A stretch of DNA of 64,000 nt from Fibrobacterota bacterium (GTDB lineage: Bacteria; Fibrobacterota; Fibrobacteria; UBA11236): the NCBI GenBank assembly GCA_028287505.1, contig JAQBPN010000006.1, positions 1 through 64,000 of the forward strand, in the 5' to 3' direction. Positions 1 to 9,501 of this stretch are shown here, piece by piece. A model generated the notes under the pieces. It was not told the DNA's origin. It did not search any database and saw nothing but the letters and a program-made list of their open reading frames with translations. The number at the start of each line of letters is the position of its first letter. The stretch's first letter is position 1. The translations under genes were made by a program, and so were the position numbers.

Positions 1-53
1 GCCGCCAGATAAGCCGGCTCGGGATCGTTCCGGCGTAATCCTATATTCCGGGA

Positions 54-1892
54 ATGACCCCAGATCCCCTCCGCGTCTACCAGGACCGCAAAACCGCCTT
101 CGCCGCCCAAACGGCCGCGGCCCGCAAGGCTTCCGCCTTCTTCAGCAACGCCCGGCTGGGCGTGGTCCTGGCCGCCTTGGCCGCGTTCCTCTGGTTCGTT
201 TTCCACGACTCCCTCATCCCTACCCTGTTGTCCGCGTTCTTGGGGGCGGTCGCCTTTATCGCCCTGATGGTCCGCCATGAAAAGGTGCTGGCCCGGGAAC
301 GGCTCAGCGACCGGCTCACCGGCCTCAACGAGGACGGGATCAAGCGCATGCAGGGAACCTGGACCCGCTTTTCCGACGACGGACGCGGGTTCGCGGACGA
401 GTCCCATCCCTACGCCTCCGATCTGGATCTCTTCGGCCCCGCCTCCCTCTTCCAATGGCTGAACGCCGCCCGGACGCATTACGGCCGCCTCCGCCTCCAC
501 CGCCTGCTCACAAGCCCTCCGCGCGCCCTGGATCGAATCGCCGAGGACCAGGGCATGGTGCGGCAACTGGCCCCGGAAGTGGATTGGCGCCAACGCTTCC
601 AGGCCGCCGGCGGCCTTCCCCAGGCCAACCAGGCCAAAGAGGATCCGGATGCCCTCCTTCTCTGGGCCGAAGCGGAGACCCTGCTCTTTCCCCGGCCGGC
701 CCTGGCCGGGTTGCTTCGCTTCCTGCCCATCCTCACCATCGCCTTCGCCCTCTTCAGCTTCTTCCAACTCGGCTCCACGGCCCTGATGCTGCCGCCCCTG
801 CTGCTGCATCGCCTCATCGTTTCCTGGAACCAGCGGAGGAACGGCAGGATCCTGGAGGCCATCAGCCGCCAGAAGCGGAGCCTGGAAACCTATCTGGAAC
901 TCCTGGCGCTGATCGAAACCGCCGGGTTCGCCCCGGGAAGCCCGGGACCCGGAGCCACCCTGGCATCCCTGGCCGGAAGCCTGCGTAACCCCCAGGGTAC
1001 CCTGGCCTCGGAAGCCGTGCGCGGTCTCCAGCGCCTGGCCGATCATCTGGAAACGCGCCTCAACCCCATCCTCCACGTCCTCGTGAACACCCTGTTCCTC
1101 TGGGACCTGCAATGGCTCTGGGTTTTCCGCCGCTGGCGCCGCGAGAACGGAGCCCATCTGCGTTCCTGGCTGGAAACCGTGGCCCGCCTGGAAACGCTTT
1201 CCAGCCTGGCCATGATCGCTTTCGAGAACCCGGATTGGGCCTTCCCGGAAGTCTCCGAAAGCGAGCCTTTGGCGGAAGCCAGGATGATGGCCCATCCCCT
1301 CATCCCCAAGGACGTGCGGGTGGGCAATGACGCGAGGCTGGACAAGGCGGGGGAAGTTCTCATCATCACGGGATCCAACATGTCCGGCAAGAGCACGATG
1401 ATGCGGACGGTGGGCATCAACCTGGTGCTCGCCTACGCGGGAGCCCCGGTATGCGCGCAGGCTTTCCGATGCGCCCCCGTGCAGGTGCACACCTCCATGC
1501 GCCTCAAGGACGATTTGGAAAAGCGGATTTCATCCTTCTATGCCGAGCTTCTGCGGATCAAGGGCATCGTGGAGGCGGCGCGCGGCGGAAAGAAAGTACT
1601 TTTCCTAGTGGACGAGATTTTCCGCGGGACCAATTCCAAGGATCGGCATGAAGGAGCGATGGCGGTGCTGCGCCAGTTGCATGGGCTGGGTGCGGCGGGA
1701 TTGGTGTCCACGCATGATTTGGAATTGGCGCGCTTGGCGGAGATGGAACCCGGGAGCTTCCGGAACTTCCATTTCCAGGAGAGCTACCAGGACGGGAAAA
1801 TCCGTTTCGACTACAAGATGGTGGCAGGGGTTTCCCGGACCACCAACGCCATGCATCTGCTGAAGATGGTGGGGTTGGGCCCGGACGCCTAG
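54..1892 (+). CDS. MutS-family ATPase with N-terminal membrane segments
   Basis: A 612-residue protein with a MutS domain V ATPase at its C-terminus. The Walker A motif G-S-N-M-S-G-K-S-T is near residue 440. A DEIFRGT-type Walker B/D-loop and a STHDLEL switch follow, and the end (RTTNAMHLLKMVGL) is typical of MutS-like proteins. The N-terminal third has two hydrophobic stretches (about residues 30-70), with more around 220-250, so it is probably membrane anchored. The mismatch-recognition domain I of MutS1 is absent and the protein is short for MutS1/MutS2. It belongs to the short MutS-like group, and a role in mismatch repair should not be assumed. The start is the ATG after a weak GGGA. Its TAG stop shares the four bases CTAG (1889-1892) with the stop of the convergent next gene. 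Confidence 0.85.
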   Translation: MTPDPLRVYQDRKTAFAAQTAAARKASAFFSNARLGVVLAALAAFLWFVFHDSLIPTLLSAFLGAVAFIALMVRHEKVLARERLSDRLTGLNEDGIKRMQGTWTRFSDDGRGFADESHPYASDLDLFGPASLFQWLNAARTHYGRLRLHRLLTSPPRALDRIAEDQGMVRQLAPEVDWRQRFQAAGGLPQANQAKEDPDALLLWAEAETLLFPRPALAGLLRFLPILTIAFALFSFFQLGSTALMLPPLLLHRLIVSWNQRRNGRILEAISRQKRSLETYLELLALIETAGFAPGSPGPGATLASLAGSLRNPQGTLASEAVRGLQRLADHLETRLNPILHVLVNTLFLWDLQWLWVFRRWRRENGAHLRSWLETVARLETLSSLAMIAFENPDWAFPEVSESEPLAEARMMAHPLIPKDVRVGNDARLDKAGEVLIITGSNMSGKSTMMRTVGINLVLAYAGAPVCAQAFRCAPVQVHTSMRLKDDLEKRISSFYAELLRIKGIVEAARGGKKVLFLVDEIFRGTNSKDRHEGAMAVLRQLHGLGAAGLVSTHDLELARLAEMEPGSFRNFHFQESYQDGKIRFDYKMVAGVSRTTNAMHLLKMVGLGPDA

Positions 1893-3205
1893 TTCTTCAC
1901 CAACCGCACCAGGAACCCCATGCTCATCCAATCGTCGCTGTAGCGGAGCGTCTCGCTGGTGTTATCCAGATCGGCGAAATACCCGAAGGTGTTTTCTTTG
2001 TTGTTGCTGCTGTGCATGATGCACCGAGCGCCCATGGAAGTGAAGTTGCCGCCCTGATCGCGGAAGCCGGTGGGCACTCCCGAGAATCCGCTCTTGTTGT
2101 TCTTGCTCTGATCATTGCCGATGGCCCCGGCCTTGGCCGACGCCATCCAATCGGTCATGGCCGCCATGGACTTGCCGATTTTGTTGCCCGTGGCGGTCCC
2201 GTCGAAGTTGAAACCGCCCGCGATCATGGCGTTCTGCAAAGCCATCCAATCCGTTTCCGACGGGATATGCCAGCCCTCGGGCGCAAGCTTCTTGGTGTTG
2301 ATCACGTGCCAGTTGTACAAGGCGCCGAAGCGCTTTATGGAATCCGGGTTGGACATGCCGTTGTAATAGCAGAAGGCGGGCGTGGCCCGGTTCGCCCAGC
2401 CCGCCTGGTCCGCGACCTTGGGGATGGCGGTGCCGTCGGCATACTTGGTCGCCCGCAAATGTTCCGCCGTCCACACCTGGTTTCCGATTTTGACGGTCTC
2501 ATATTCATTTCCGTCCCCGTCCTTGACGGCGCCCGCGCTGGCGACCATTCTGACTTCGAGTCCGGTGGCGGTGGGGCTGGAGACCGCCAACCTGTATTTC
2601 AGAAAGCCGGATTTGTCGGCCGCCAGGATATCCTTGAAGGCGGAAGCCCCGGTGAGGGCCCGTTTGGCCAAGGGCGCTTTGGCGGCGGCGGCGGTAGAGG
2701 CAGAAGTGGAAGTGGGAATGGCGTCCGCGGTTCCGTTGGCGGAAAGGATCAGGCTTCTGGTCATCACCTCATGGCCATTCGCCTGGATGCGGTAGAAGAC
2801 CAGGCCCTGGCCCCGGTGAGGCAGGGGAATGGCGTTGGCGCCCGCGTCCATCTTCAGGCGCAGGGTGGAGAGCTCCTTGCCGCCCATCCCGAAAGCCGTA
2901 ACGGCCACGTTTCCTTTTTCCGGGACCTGGATCCACAGGGATCCCTGTTCGACCGAGGCGGAAAGCCTGGCCGGGCGCACCACCCCGTTCCGGGCGGGAA
3001 TGGCCGAGGATTTGTCGTTGAGGGTGAAGCTGCCATCGGCTCCCGAAGTGGCCTGGAAGGCCGTCTTTTCGAGCTTGAGGACCACACCGGGGATGCCCAT
3101 GCCGGCGGCGTCCTTGACGACGCCCTTGATGTCCACGGTTTGGGCGAGGCAAAGGGAGGCTGCGCTCAATTGAAAGGCAATGGCGATCGCCTGGATGCGG
3201 GGCAT
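1889..3205 (-). CDS. Secreted FISUMP-domain protein with carboxypeptidase-regulatory-like domain
   Basis: About 438 residues from the chosen start. An N-terminal signal peptide (ending near S-L-C-L-A-Q) is followed by a carboxypeptidase-regulatory-like beta-sandwich (VDIKGVVKDAAGMGIPGVVL). A sorting-domain-like segment (VAVTAFGMGGKEL) comes next, and the C-terminal 200 residues are a Fibrobacter-major-paralogous (FISUMP) domain. Its hallmarks are IGNQVWTAEHL, the ALYNWH core, EGWHIPSETDW, and G-F-R-D plus S-M-G-F-L-V-R-L at the end. The reading frame is open to 3394, but the ATG at 3205 follows a clear GGAGG 8 bases upstream, so the longer form is rejected. FISUMP proteins are abundant cell-surface or secreted proteins of Fibrobacter with no established activity. 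The gene is convergent with the MutS-like gene. Confidence 0.85.
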   Translation of the reverse strand: MPRIQAIAIAFQLSAASLCLAQTVDIKGVVKDAAGMGIPGVVLKLEKTAFQATSGADGSFTLNDKSSAIPARNGVVRPARLSASVEQGSLWIQVPEKGNVAVTAFGMGGKELSTLRLKMDAGANAIPLPHRGQGLVFYRIQANGHEVMTRSLILSANGTADAIPTSTSASTAAAAKAPLAKRALTGASAFKDILAADKSGFLKYRLAVSSPTATGLEVRMVASAGAVKDGDGNEYETVKIGNQVWTAEHLRATKYADGTAIPKVADQAGWANRATPAFCYYNGMSNPDSIKRFGALYNWHVINTKKLAPEGWHIPSETDWMALQNAMIAGGFNFDGTATGNKIGKSMAAMTDWMASAKAGAIGNDQSKNNKSGFSGVPTGFRDQGGNFTSMGARCIMHSSNNKENTFGYFADLDNTSETLRYSDDWMSMGFLVRLVKN

Positions 3206-3415
3206 CGGGCCTCCGGGAGGGAAAAGGTTCAAGGATTCAACCTTCTTAACCTTACTGCCGAGGGAGGAGAGGCATAGAGCGTATGGATTACATAACTCCA
3301 TTAATGAGTCCAAGCCGTCCAGATTATCGCGTTTGGGCGTATTTTGACCCGGGCCGGGCAATACAACCCTTTCAACGTGTTCTACACAACCCAAAGTGGT
3401 ATTCCGTGAAAAAAT

Positions 3416-3450
3416 AAAACTCCCAGGGTTTTCAGATCCCTGGGAGTTTT
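3416..3450 (-). terminator. Rho-independent terminator of the GH18 gene
   Basis: A perfect 13-bp inverted repeat (3416-3428 with 3438-3450, core CTCCCAGGG/CCCTGGGAG) around a 9-base loop. The stem ends in A/T runs on both sides, so it can terminate in either direction. It lies just after the GH18 stop codon at 3465. Confidence 0.85.
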
Positions 3451-3464
3451 ATTTCGATGGAGTG

Positions 3465-4586
3465 TCAGTGGCTCAAGACTGTCGAGGCCGCCTGTGTCCC
3501 CGCGGGAGTGGTCAGCTTGATCAGGTAAGCACCGTCCCCTTGGGCAGCGCCCGCGGGTTCCAAGGGAAGGGAATAATTACCCGGCAGGCTCGGACCCTTG
3601 GCCAAGGTCTTCACCAATCCCCCGGCCATGTCATAGAGCCCCAGGTCGATGACGGCCGCATTCCCGTCGGTCGAGGAGACCGAATAGCGGATGTCGCGGG
3701 AGCCGGTGAGGGGGTTGGAAACCACGGCCAGGGTGCGGGACTGCATGAATGCGCGGCGCGCCTCCATGCCGGGACGCACGGCGGTGACGGCGGACTTGTC
3801 GACGTATTTGGCGGTGTTGTCGTTGCAGGCGGCGCAGGCGCGGGCGATTTCCCAGATCATGATGCCGCCGTATGCATTGTCGATGGCGAACTTGCACTTG
3901 GCTTCCACGTCGGTGGGGTTGTTCACGTCCACTTCCCCATCGGTATCATAGCCGTAGCCCACGCCGAGGACGGACTTGGGCACGCCTTTGTCGGTGAACT
4001 TCTTCATGTAGCCGGCCATGCCGCCCACCAGGGTCCAGTAGGACATGGCGTTCATCTGATCCACATAGTCTTTCACGGCCACGGCGGAAGCCACCTGGTT
4101 GTCCGCGGTGGCGATGGTCAGCAAGGGCTTGGGGGTAATGGCGTTCACGGCGGTGCGCAGTTCCTTGAGGAGCAGGGTGTAATTGCCGCTGATGCCGCCG
4201 CCCTCCTCTTCCCAATCGATGTCCACGCCGTCGAACCCGCCGGCCTTCATCCCGTCCATGATCTTTGTGACGAATGCTGCGCGCTTTTCGGCGGTGTTGG
4301 ACGAGCTTTCGAAGGAACCGGCGGCTCCCCAGCCGCCGATACACAGGATGGCCTTGCAATTGCCCTTATGGATGGCGTCCGTAAATGATTTGCCCGTGCC
4401 CGCGGAGGGCGGGTTGATGCTGCCCGAAAAATACATCACGTGGGTGTAGGCTTTGAAAAAGGTGTTGGCCGCGCTCTGGCCTCCCCAGGTGGTGTGGTAT
4501 CCCGTGGACCATCCCGCATATTTGGCCTGGGAAAACGCCATCCCGCAACAAACGCCCATAACCGCGACGACTTTTTTCATCTTCAT
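3465..4586 (-). CDS. Secreted GH18 chitinase-like glycosidase
   Basis: A 373-residue protein with a signal peptide (about residues 1-20) and a GH18 TIM barrel. The catalytic D-G-V-D-I-D-W-E motif covers residues 119-126, with E126 as the expected acid. Barrel landmarks are VMYFSGSI on beta-2, ILCIGGWG on beta-3 and a late GGIMIWEI on beta-8. GH18 enzymes act on chitin or other N-acetylglucosamine glycans by substrate-assisted retention. The last 75 residues (IDLGLYDMAGGLVKTL ... GAYLIKLTTPAG) resemble a type-A C-terminal sorting domain, suggesting secretion to the surface. The start is the ATG at 4586 after AAGGCGGAAG, and the upstream open frame is discarded. GH18 also includes endo-N-acetylglucosaminidases, so the exact substrate is open. 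Confidence 0.88.
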   Translation of the reverse strand: MKMKKVVAVMGVCCGMAFSQAKYAGWSTGYHTTWGGQSAANTFFKAYTHVMYFSGSINPPSAGTGKSFTDAIHKGNCKAILCIGGWGAAGSFESSSNTAEKRAAFVTKIMDGMKAGGFDGVDIDWEEEGGGISGNYTLLLKELRTAVNAITPKPLLTIATADNQVASAVAVKDYVDQMNAMSYWTLVGGMAGYMKKFTDKGVPKSVLGVGYGYDTDGEVDVNNPTDVEAKCKFAIDNAYGGIMIWEIARACAACNDNTAKYVDKSAVTAVRPGMEARRAFMQSRTLAVVSNPLTGSRDIRYSVSSTDGNAAVIDLGLYDMAGGLVKTLAKGPSLPGNYSLPLEPAGAAQGDGAYLIKLTTPAGTQAASTVLSH

Positions 4587-4990
4587 ATGCTTCCGCCTTT
4601 TCGAAAATCCGAACAGGACCCGCCGACCCATCCCGACGCCTTGAATACACCGCGCGCCGAATGGACCGAAATTGTGAAATCTCCCCGAATCCTGGTCTGA
4701 ATATGAAGGATACCCCCTGGAAGCGCAGAAAGAAAAATGGGACCAATCCGGGACTTTTCGGGCCGGATTGGTCTCAGAGTATAAGGAATGGGATGGGAAA
4801 TTAGAGGATGTTTTGCGGCAGGAAACGAATGTTGGGAAAAGACCCGGCATTCCGCCCAGGTAACAGGGCGGTTTACCCTTATCGGACATTTTTTCAACCA
4901 TTAGAGTCCCGCGGCCTCGCCCCCGGATCCGCATCCCTTGATGCAGTGTGCGCTCGGCTCTCCCTCGGTACTATACACCTGGGGGAAGAC
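4587..4990. other. Divergent intergenic region between two glycosidase genes
   Basis: About 400 bases between the divergent GH18 and GH87-like genes. Both annotated starts have Shine-Dalgarno-like sequence at the edges, so promoters for both genes must lie here. I see no clear gene, strong palindrome or RNA gene. Open frames running through it are N-terminal extensions without ribosome-binding sites. Confidence 0.5.
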
Positions 4991-7900
4991 ATGACAAAAG
5001 GCGAGAACGGATCATTTCGGATGGGCTATCCGGAAACAAGTGCGAAGCTGAAATTCCACTTGGGGATTACCCTGCTCTGCCTATGCTGCCTATCGGCCCA
5101 AGGTACGGCCTTGGCGCAGACCAGCTACGAAGCGGAAAGCGCCGCGCTCAGCGGCGGGGCGAACATCAGCACCGAACACGCGGGCTATTCCGGAACGGGC
5201 TATGTGCAAGGGTATGATGCGGGAAAGGTGGGCGCCGCCACCGCCTTCACGGTTTCCGCGGCCACGGCCGGATTCTATGACATCACCCTCCGCTATGCCA
5301 ATGGCTACGGAGCCAGTTCCCTTTCTATCTACGTAAACCAAGTGAAAGTATTGGTCTCCGAACTGCCGGCCACCGGCGCCTGGACCACCCTGGGCAACAA
5401 GACGGAAACCCTGGCCCTGATCGCGGGCAACAATACCATCACCTACAAGTACGACACCGGCGATGGCGCGCGCGTCAACCTCGACAAGGTCACCGTGGGC
5501 GCCACCACGCAAAGCAAGCCGGACCTTATCGTGACCGATCTCTTCTGGACTCCCATCGCGCCCGCGGAAGGCTCCGCCATTACCCTGAAAGCCGTCCTCC
5601 GCAATACCGGCACCGGCCCCACCCCAGCCGGCGAGCAAGTGGTTTCCTTTAGGGCGGGCGGCCTGGAGGTGGCGAAAGCGGTCCGCACGGCGCCCCTCGC
5701 CGCCGGCGCAAGCGATACCCTGACCGGGGACGCGGCCTGGTCCGCGGCCCATGGCGCATATACCCTCACGGCCGCCGCCGACCCGGCCAATTCCATCGCC
5801 GAACTGAACGAGACCAACAACTCCATTTCCAAGTCCATCACCCTCACCCAAAAGCAAGGCCCCGATTTGATCGTGCAATCGATCACCTGGACGCCTTTCA
5901 ATCCCCCCGCCGGAAGCCCCGTGGCCTTTTCCGTCATCGTGCAAAACCAGGGCACGGAAGCCGGTTCCGGCAGCCCCGCCGTAAGCCTCCAGATCAACGC
6001 CGGCGCCCCCCTTTCCGGATCGTCCACCGGCGCGATAGCCGCCGGCGGCTCCTCCGTCATCGCCATTTCCGGAACCTGGACCGCCGTCAACGGCGCCAAC
6101 ACCGTCACCGCCACGGTCGATCCCCAGAACCTGGTTCCCGAAGCGGTGGAAACCAACAACTCCCTGCGGCAAAGCCTTTACATCGGCCGCGGGGCGCAGG
6201 TCCCCTGGATCGAATACGAAGCCGAAGACGGCAAGGTCACGGGAGGCGCAGCCATAGTGGGACCCAGCCGCATACTGGGCACACCCGCGGGAGAAGCCTC
6301 GGGCCGGAAAGCCGTGATGCTGGATCAAGCCAACGCCTCGGTGGAATGGAACGCCATGGCCGCGGCCAACTCCATCGTGGTCCGCGTGTGCATCCCCGAC
6401 GCGCCTTCCGGCGGGGGGATCAAAGCCACCTTGGGCCTCTACATCAATGGCGTCCATAAGGACGACATCGCCATCTCCTCCGAGCATAGCTGGCTATACG
6501 GAAACGACGATCAACAGGCGGACGCCCCCGGGCCGGGCGCACGCAAGATCTACAGCGAAGCGCACCTGCTCTTCAAAGGCTATGCCATCAACACCGGCGA
6601 CAAGGTGATGCTGCGCAAGGACGCCGCCAGCACTGCCGCCTACTACGCCGTGGACCTGATCGATCTGGAGCAGGTGGCCCCGCCCCTGGCGAAACCGGAC
6701 GGGTTCATTTCCATCACGGAAGCCGGCCACGAGTGGCCCGCCGCCATCCCCGACGACGGCATCGCCGACGACAACGCCATCAACCAATGCATCGCCGCGG
6801 CCCAAGCCGGCAAATACAAAGGCGTGTTCCTGCCGCCGGGAACCTTCCAGCAGGACCAGAAAATCATGACCACGCACGTAAAGATGCAGGGCGCGGGCAT
6901 GTGGCACTCCACCCTCTATTGCCCCAACAAGAACGAAGACGCGGGCTGGGGCAATACCGGCTTCAACGTCAACGGGGACAGCTGCGAGTTCCGCGACTTC
7001 GCCATCTTCGGCTGGGGCGGCACCCGCACCCAAGGCGGCAAGGCCTTCGTCAATTCCGCCCATCTGGACATGGTGATCGAAAGGCTCTGGATCGAAAACG
7101 TGCAATGCGGCTACTGGGTGGGCGGCAACCAGCAGTCCACGAACCTGATGGTGAAGGATACCCGCATCCGCAATACCGGCGCGGACGGCATCAATCTCTG
7201 CAACGGCAGCCTCAACGGCACCATCCAGAATTGCCACGCCCGCAATACCGGCGACGACGCATTCGCCATCTGGTCCGCCACGGATCTCTGGCCCCATCCC
7301 TGCACCAACAACACCATCCGCAACTGCACGGTCCAGGTGACCTGGCGCGCGGCCTGCTTCGCCATCTACGGCGGCTCCGGCAACAAGATCCAGAATTGCG
7401 TAGGCTCGGAAGCCCTGACCTATCCCGGCCTGACCGTGAGCAGCGAGTTCTCCCCCTACCCCATGCAATCGGCCACCGTGGACGGCCTCACCCTGTACCG
7501 CTGCGGCGGGCACTATTTCACCGGCTTCCCCTGGGAAGGCGATTTCGGCGCCATCTGGGTGCGCGCGGATCAATCCCCCACCGACAACATCACCATCCGC
7601 AACGTGGACGTCATCGACCCCACCTTCCAGGGCATCAGCATGCAAGGAACCGGGACCTTGAGCAACACCTTGCTGGAAGAAATCAACATCAGCAATCCCA
7701 CCAACTACGCCATCCAGATCAAGGCCGGCCTGCAAGGCAAAGCCACCTTCCGCCACGTCAACCTGATCAGCAATCAATACAACGTGCCGCGCATGCTGAA
7801 CTCCGCCACCGCCCTGACGCTGACGGAGGTGGTTTCCGTATACAATCCCAAAGCCGTCGCGCAGCACCTGCGGGCGCGGTTCTCCCAGGTGGGACGCAAG

Positions 7901-8131
7901 GTGAGCATCGATTTCACGGTCCCGGCGGGCGCGGGAAGCGGCGGAGAGCCGGTGAAGATCTCCGTGTTCCAGATGGATGGGAAGCGCCTGGCATTCCTGG
8001 AAAACCGGTATCCGGCCGGGGCGCATCGGGTGGAGTTGGACGCGGGGACGGTGGGACCGTTGAGCGGGTTCGGGATTGTGACGGTGGAGAGCGGTCGGGA
8101 GAAGGAGTTTTTCTCGACATTGTTCAGGTAA
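4991..8131 (+). CDS. Secreted modular polysaccharidase: CBM, two CARDB, CBM, GH87-like beta-helix, sorting-like tail
   Basis: About 1046 residues. After a signal peptide (ending near G-T-A-L-A-Q) comes a CBM6/35-type domain (YEAESAALSGG). Two CARDB repeats follow (KPDLIVTDLFWTP and GPDLIVQSITWTP, each ending in ETNNS), then a second CBM-like domain (IEYEAEDGKVTGG). A right-handed parallel beta-helix opens with ITEAGHEWPAAIPDDGIADDNAI and holds the paired acidic sites TGADGIN and TGDDAFAI. This order and these motifs fit alpha-1,3-glucanase or mycodextranase (GH87), with other pectin-lyase-fold enzymes as alternatives. The last 80 residues resemble a C-terminal sorting domain. The ATG at 4991 follows GGGGGAAG; the frame stays open back to 4808. 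It is divergent from the GH18 gene, which suggests a shared glycan-degrading function. Confidence 0.78.
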   Translation: MTKGENGSFRMGYPETSAKLKFHLGITLLCLCCLSAQGTALAQTSYEAESAALSGGANISTEHAGYSGTGYVQGYDAGKVGAATAFTVSAATAGFYDITLRYANGYGASSLSIYVNQVKVLVSELPATGAWTTLGNKTETLALIAGNNTITYKYDTGDGARVNLDKVTVGATTQSKPDLIVTDLFWTPIAPAEGSAITLKAVLRNTGTGPTPAGEQVVSFRAGGLEVAKAVRTAPLAAGASDTLTGDAAWSAAHGAYTLTAAADPANSIAELNETNNSISKSITLTQKQGPDLIVQSITWTPFNPPAGSPVAFSVIVQNQGTEAGSGSPAVSLQINAGAPLSGSSTGAIAAGGSSVIAISGTWTAVNGANTVTATVDPQNLVPEAVETNNSLRQSLYIGRGAQVPWIEYEAEDGKVTGGAAIVGPSRILGTPAGEASGRKAVMLDQANASVEWNAMAAANSIVVRVCIPDAPSGGGIKATLGLYINGVHKDDIAISSEHSWLYGNDDQQADAPGPGARKIYSEAHLLFKGYAINTGDKVMLRKDAASTAAYYAVDLIDLEQVAPPLAKPDGFISITEAGHEWPAAIPDDGIADDNAINQCIAAAQAGKYKGVFLPPGTFQQDQKIMTTHVKMQGAGMWHSTLYCPNKNEDAGWGNTGFNVNGDSCEFRDFAIFGWGGTRTQGGKAFVNSAHLDMVIERLWIENVQCGYWVGGNQQSTNLMVKDTRIRNTGADGINLCNGSLNGTIQNCHARNTGDDAFAIWSATDLWPHPCTNNTIRNCTVQVTWRAACFAIYGGSGNKIQNCVGSEALTYPGLTVSSEFSPYPMQSATVDGLTLYRCGGHYFTGFPWEGDFGAIWVRADQSPTDNITIRNVDVIDPTFQGISMQGTGTLSNTLLEEINISNPTNYAIQIKAGLQGKATFRHVNLISNQYNVPRMLNSATALTLTEVVSVYNPKAVAQHLRARFSQVGRKVSIDFTVPAGAGSGGEPVKISVFQMDGKRLAFLENRYPAGAHRVELDAGTVGPLSGFGIVTVESGREKEFFSTLFR

Positions 8132-8185
8132 GTTCCCCTATGCCGAAACGGCCACGCCAAAGCCGAGGAAAGCGACGACCCGTCG

Positions 8186-8434
8186 GTGGAGGCGGCGCTG
8201 AAGGGAAAGAAAGGGATTCTCTTTTTCAAAGTGAATATCTGGAGCGACGCCCAGGGGCATTTCACCCTATGGAACGGGGAAAAATGTTCGGACAACGCCT
8301 ACTTCCGGGAGGCGGTCAAGGTATCGCTATGGAAGGTGGTCAAGCCGGTAGCGGCTGCGGAGACCTTACGGGTGGCGACTTCGGATGATTCCGTGCGTGT
8401 GGTCGATAAGTCTGGCGTCGGGGAATTGTCCTAG
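8186..8434 (+). pseudogene. Remnant of a Tae4-type peptidoglycan amidase (C-terminal half)
   Basis: A short frame of about 82 codons whose first 50 residues match the C-terminal half of type VI secretion amidase effector 4 as I recall it. The motifs seen are KGKKGILFFKV, W-S-D-A-Q-G-H-F-T-L-W-N-G and KCSDNAYF, with the conserved His and Asp region. Upstream the frame is closed by a stop at 8129-8131, right at the end of the previous gene, so the catalytic-Cys half of a full amidase is missing. Residues after V-S-L-W-K-V do not look family-like. It may be a decayed effector or a horizontally acquired amidase fragment. No immunity gene or other T6SS component is visible nearby. The start is a GTG without a convincing ribosome-binding site. 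Confidence 0.5.
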
Positions 8435-8640
8435 GAAAGGGTTCCGCAAACCCACCTGATGGCGCTCTCAAAACCTGGCACCTGAATGCGACCCTAAGCA
8501 TTCCGAAAAGCGCCAGTATTTCCATTTTAATTGGGATTTTTTGGTCTTATTCGTCCCAATGGCTGCTCTCAACCTAAGAGCGGTAAATATCCCCGCGAAT
8601 GGTTTTCCGGATCGCCTTTCGGGTATATTCCCCTTCAGCC

Positions 8641-9501
8641 ATGCAACCCATCAATACCTATCTCGATTACCGGAAATACCTGCGGGACCATTACGAAGAA
8701 CAGAAGCGCCGCAACCCGCGCTACTCCCATCGGCTTTTCGCGCGCAAGGCCGGCCTCACCTCCACAGGTTTCTTTTCCGAAGTCATATCCGGAAAGCGGC
8801 AACTGGCTCCCGCCGCCGTGCTCCGCTTCTGCAAAGCCCTTAAGCTTACCGCCCAGGACCAGGCTTGCTTCGAGACCTTGGTCGCCTTCAACCAGGCCAA
8901 GACCATGGAGGAACGCAATCACCACTTCACCAAGCTCTCGTCCCTGCGGGGAAGCCGAGTGGATATCGTAGGCGGTGAGCGCTATGAATTCTACCGGCAT
9001 TGGTACCATGCCGCCCTGCGCGAGCTGATCAACTGCCGTCCGGTAAGGGGCAAAAGCCGGGAAGATTTCGCCCTCCTGGGCCAAAGCCTGGAACCGCCCA
9101 TCCCGGCCGCCAAGGCCAAGGAGTCCGTGGAACTGCTGCTGCGCCTGGGCTTCATCGAACGCGGCGCCAACGGCATCCTCAAACAGGCCACGCCCCTGAT
9201 TTCCACCGGCGACCTCACGGCGGCTCCGCCCACCACTCTTGATGTCGACAACTTCCAGGCGGCCATGCTGGAGTTGGCCCGACGGGCCCTGGACAAACAG
9301 CCCCGTTCCCGCCGCGACTTCTCCACCTTGACCCTGTCCCTCTCCGCCGCCGGAGAAGCCGCAGCCCAAACCGAGATCGCCGCGCTCCGTAAACGCCTGA
9401 TGGCCTTGGCCGAAAAGGACGAGGGCGCCGATCGCGTCCGCCAGTTCAACTTCCAATCCTTCTCTCTTTCCAAACCCGAGCCAACCCCGGGCAAACCATG
9501 A
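8641..9501 (+). CDS. TIGR02147-family (DUF4423) putative regulator
   Basis: About 286 residues. The N-terminal part (INTYLDYRKYLRDHYEEQK, FSEVISGKRQLAPAAVLRF) is a helix-turn-helix-like module typical of TIGR02147 proteins. The C-terminal part (DALDKQ-PRSRRDFSTLTLSLS region) is the usual second domain. The family is uncharacterised, expanded in Fibrobacter and some Bdellovibrio relatives, and assumed to be DNA binding. The ATG at 8641 starts at the conserved N-terminus; an in-frame ATG at 8599 is possible but adds non-conserved residues. The stop overlaps the start of the lipoprotein gene (ATGA at 9498-9501), so the two are translationally coupled and likely one functional unit. Confidence 0.8.
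   Translation: MQPINTYLDYRKYLRDHYEEQKRRNPRYSHRLFARKAGLTSTGFFSEVISGKRQLAPAAVLRFCKALKLTAQDQACFETLVAFNQAKTMEERNHHFTKLSSLRGSRVDIVGGERYEFYRHWYHAALRELINCRPVRGKSREDFALLGQSLEPPIPAAKAKESVELLLRLGFIERGANGILKQATPLISTGDLTAAPPTTLDVDNFQAAMLELARRALDKQPRSRRDFSTLTLSLSAAGEAAAQTEIAALRKRLMALAEKDEGADRVRQFNFQSFSLSKPEPTPGKP

Noticed and set aside
5090-8026. Long minus-strand frames opposite the GH87-like gene
   Set aside because: They are GC-rich shadow frames of the plus-strand gene, rich in Gly/Val/Ala/His, with no ribosome-binding site or family motif.
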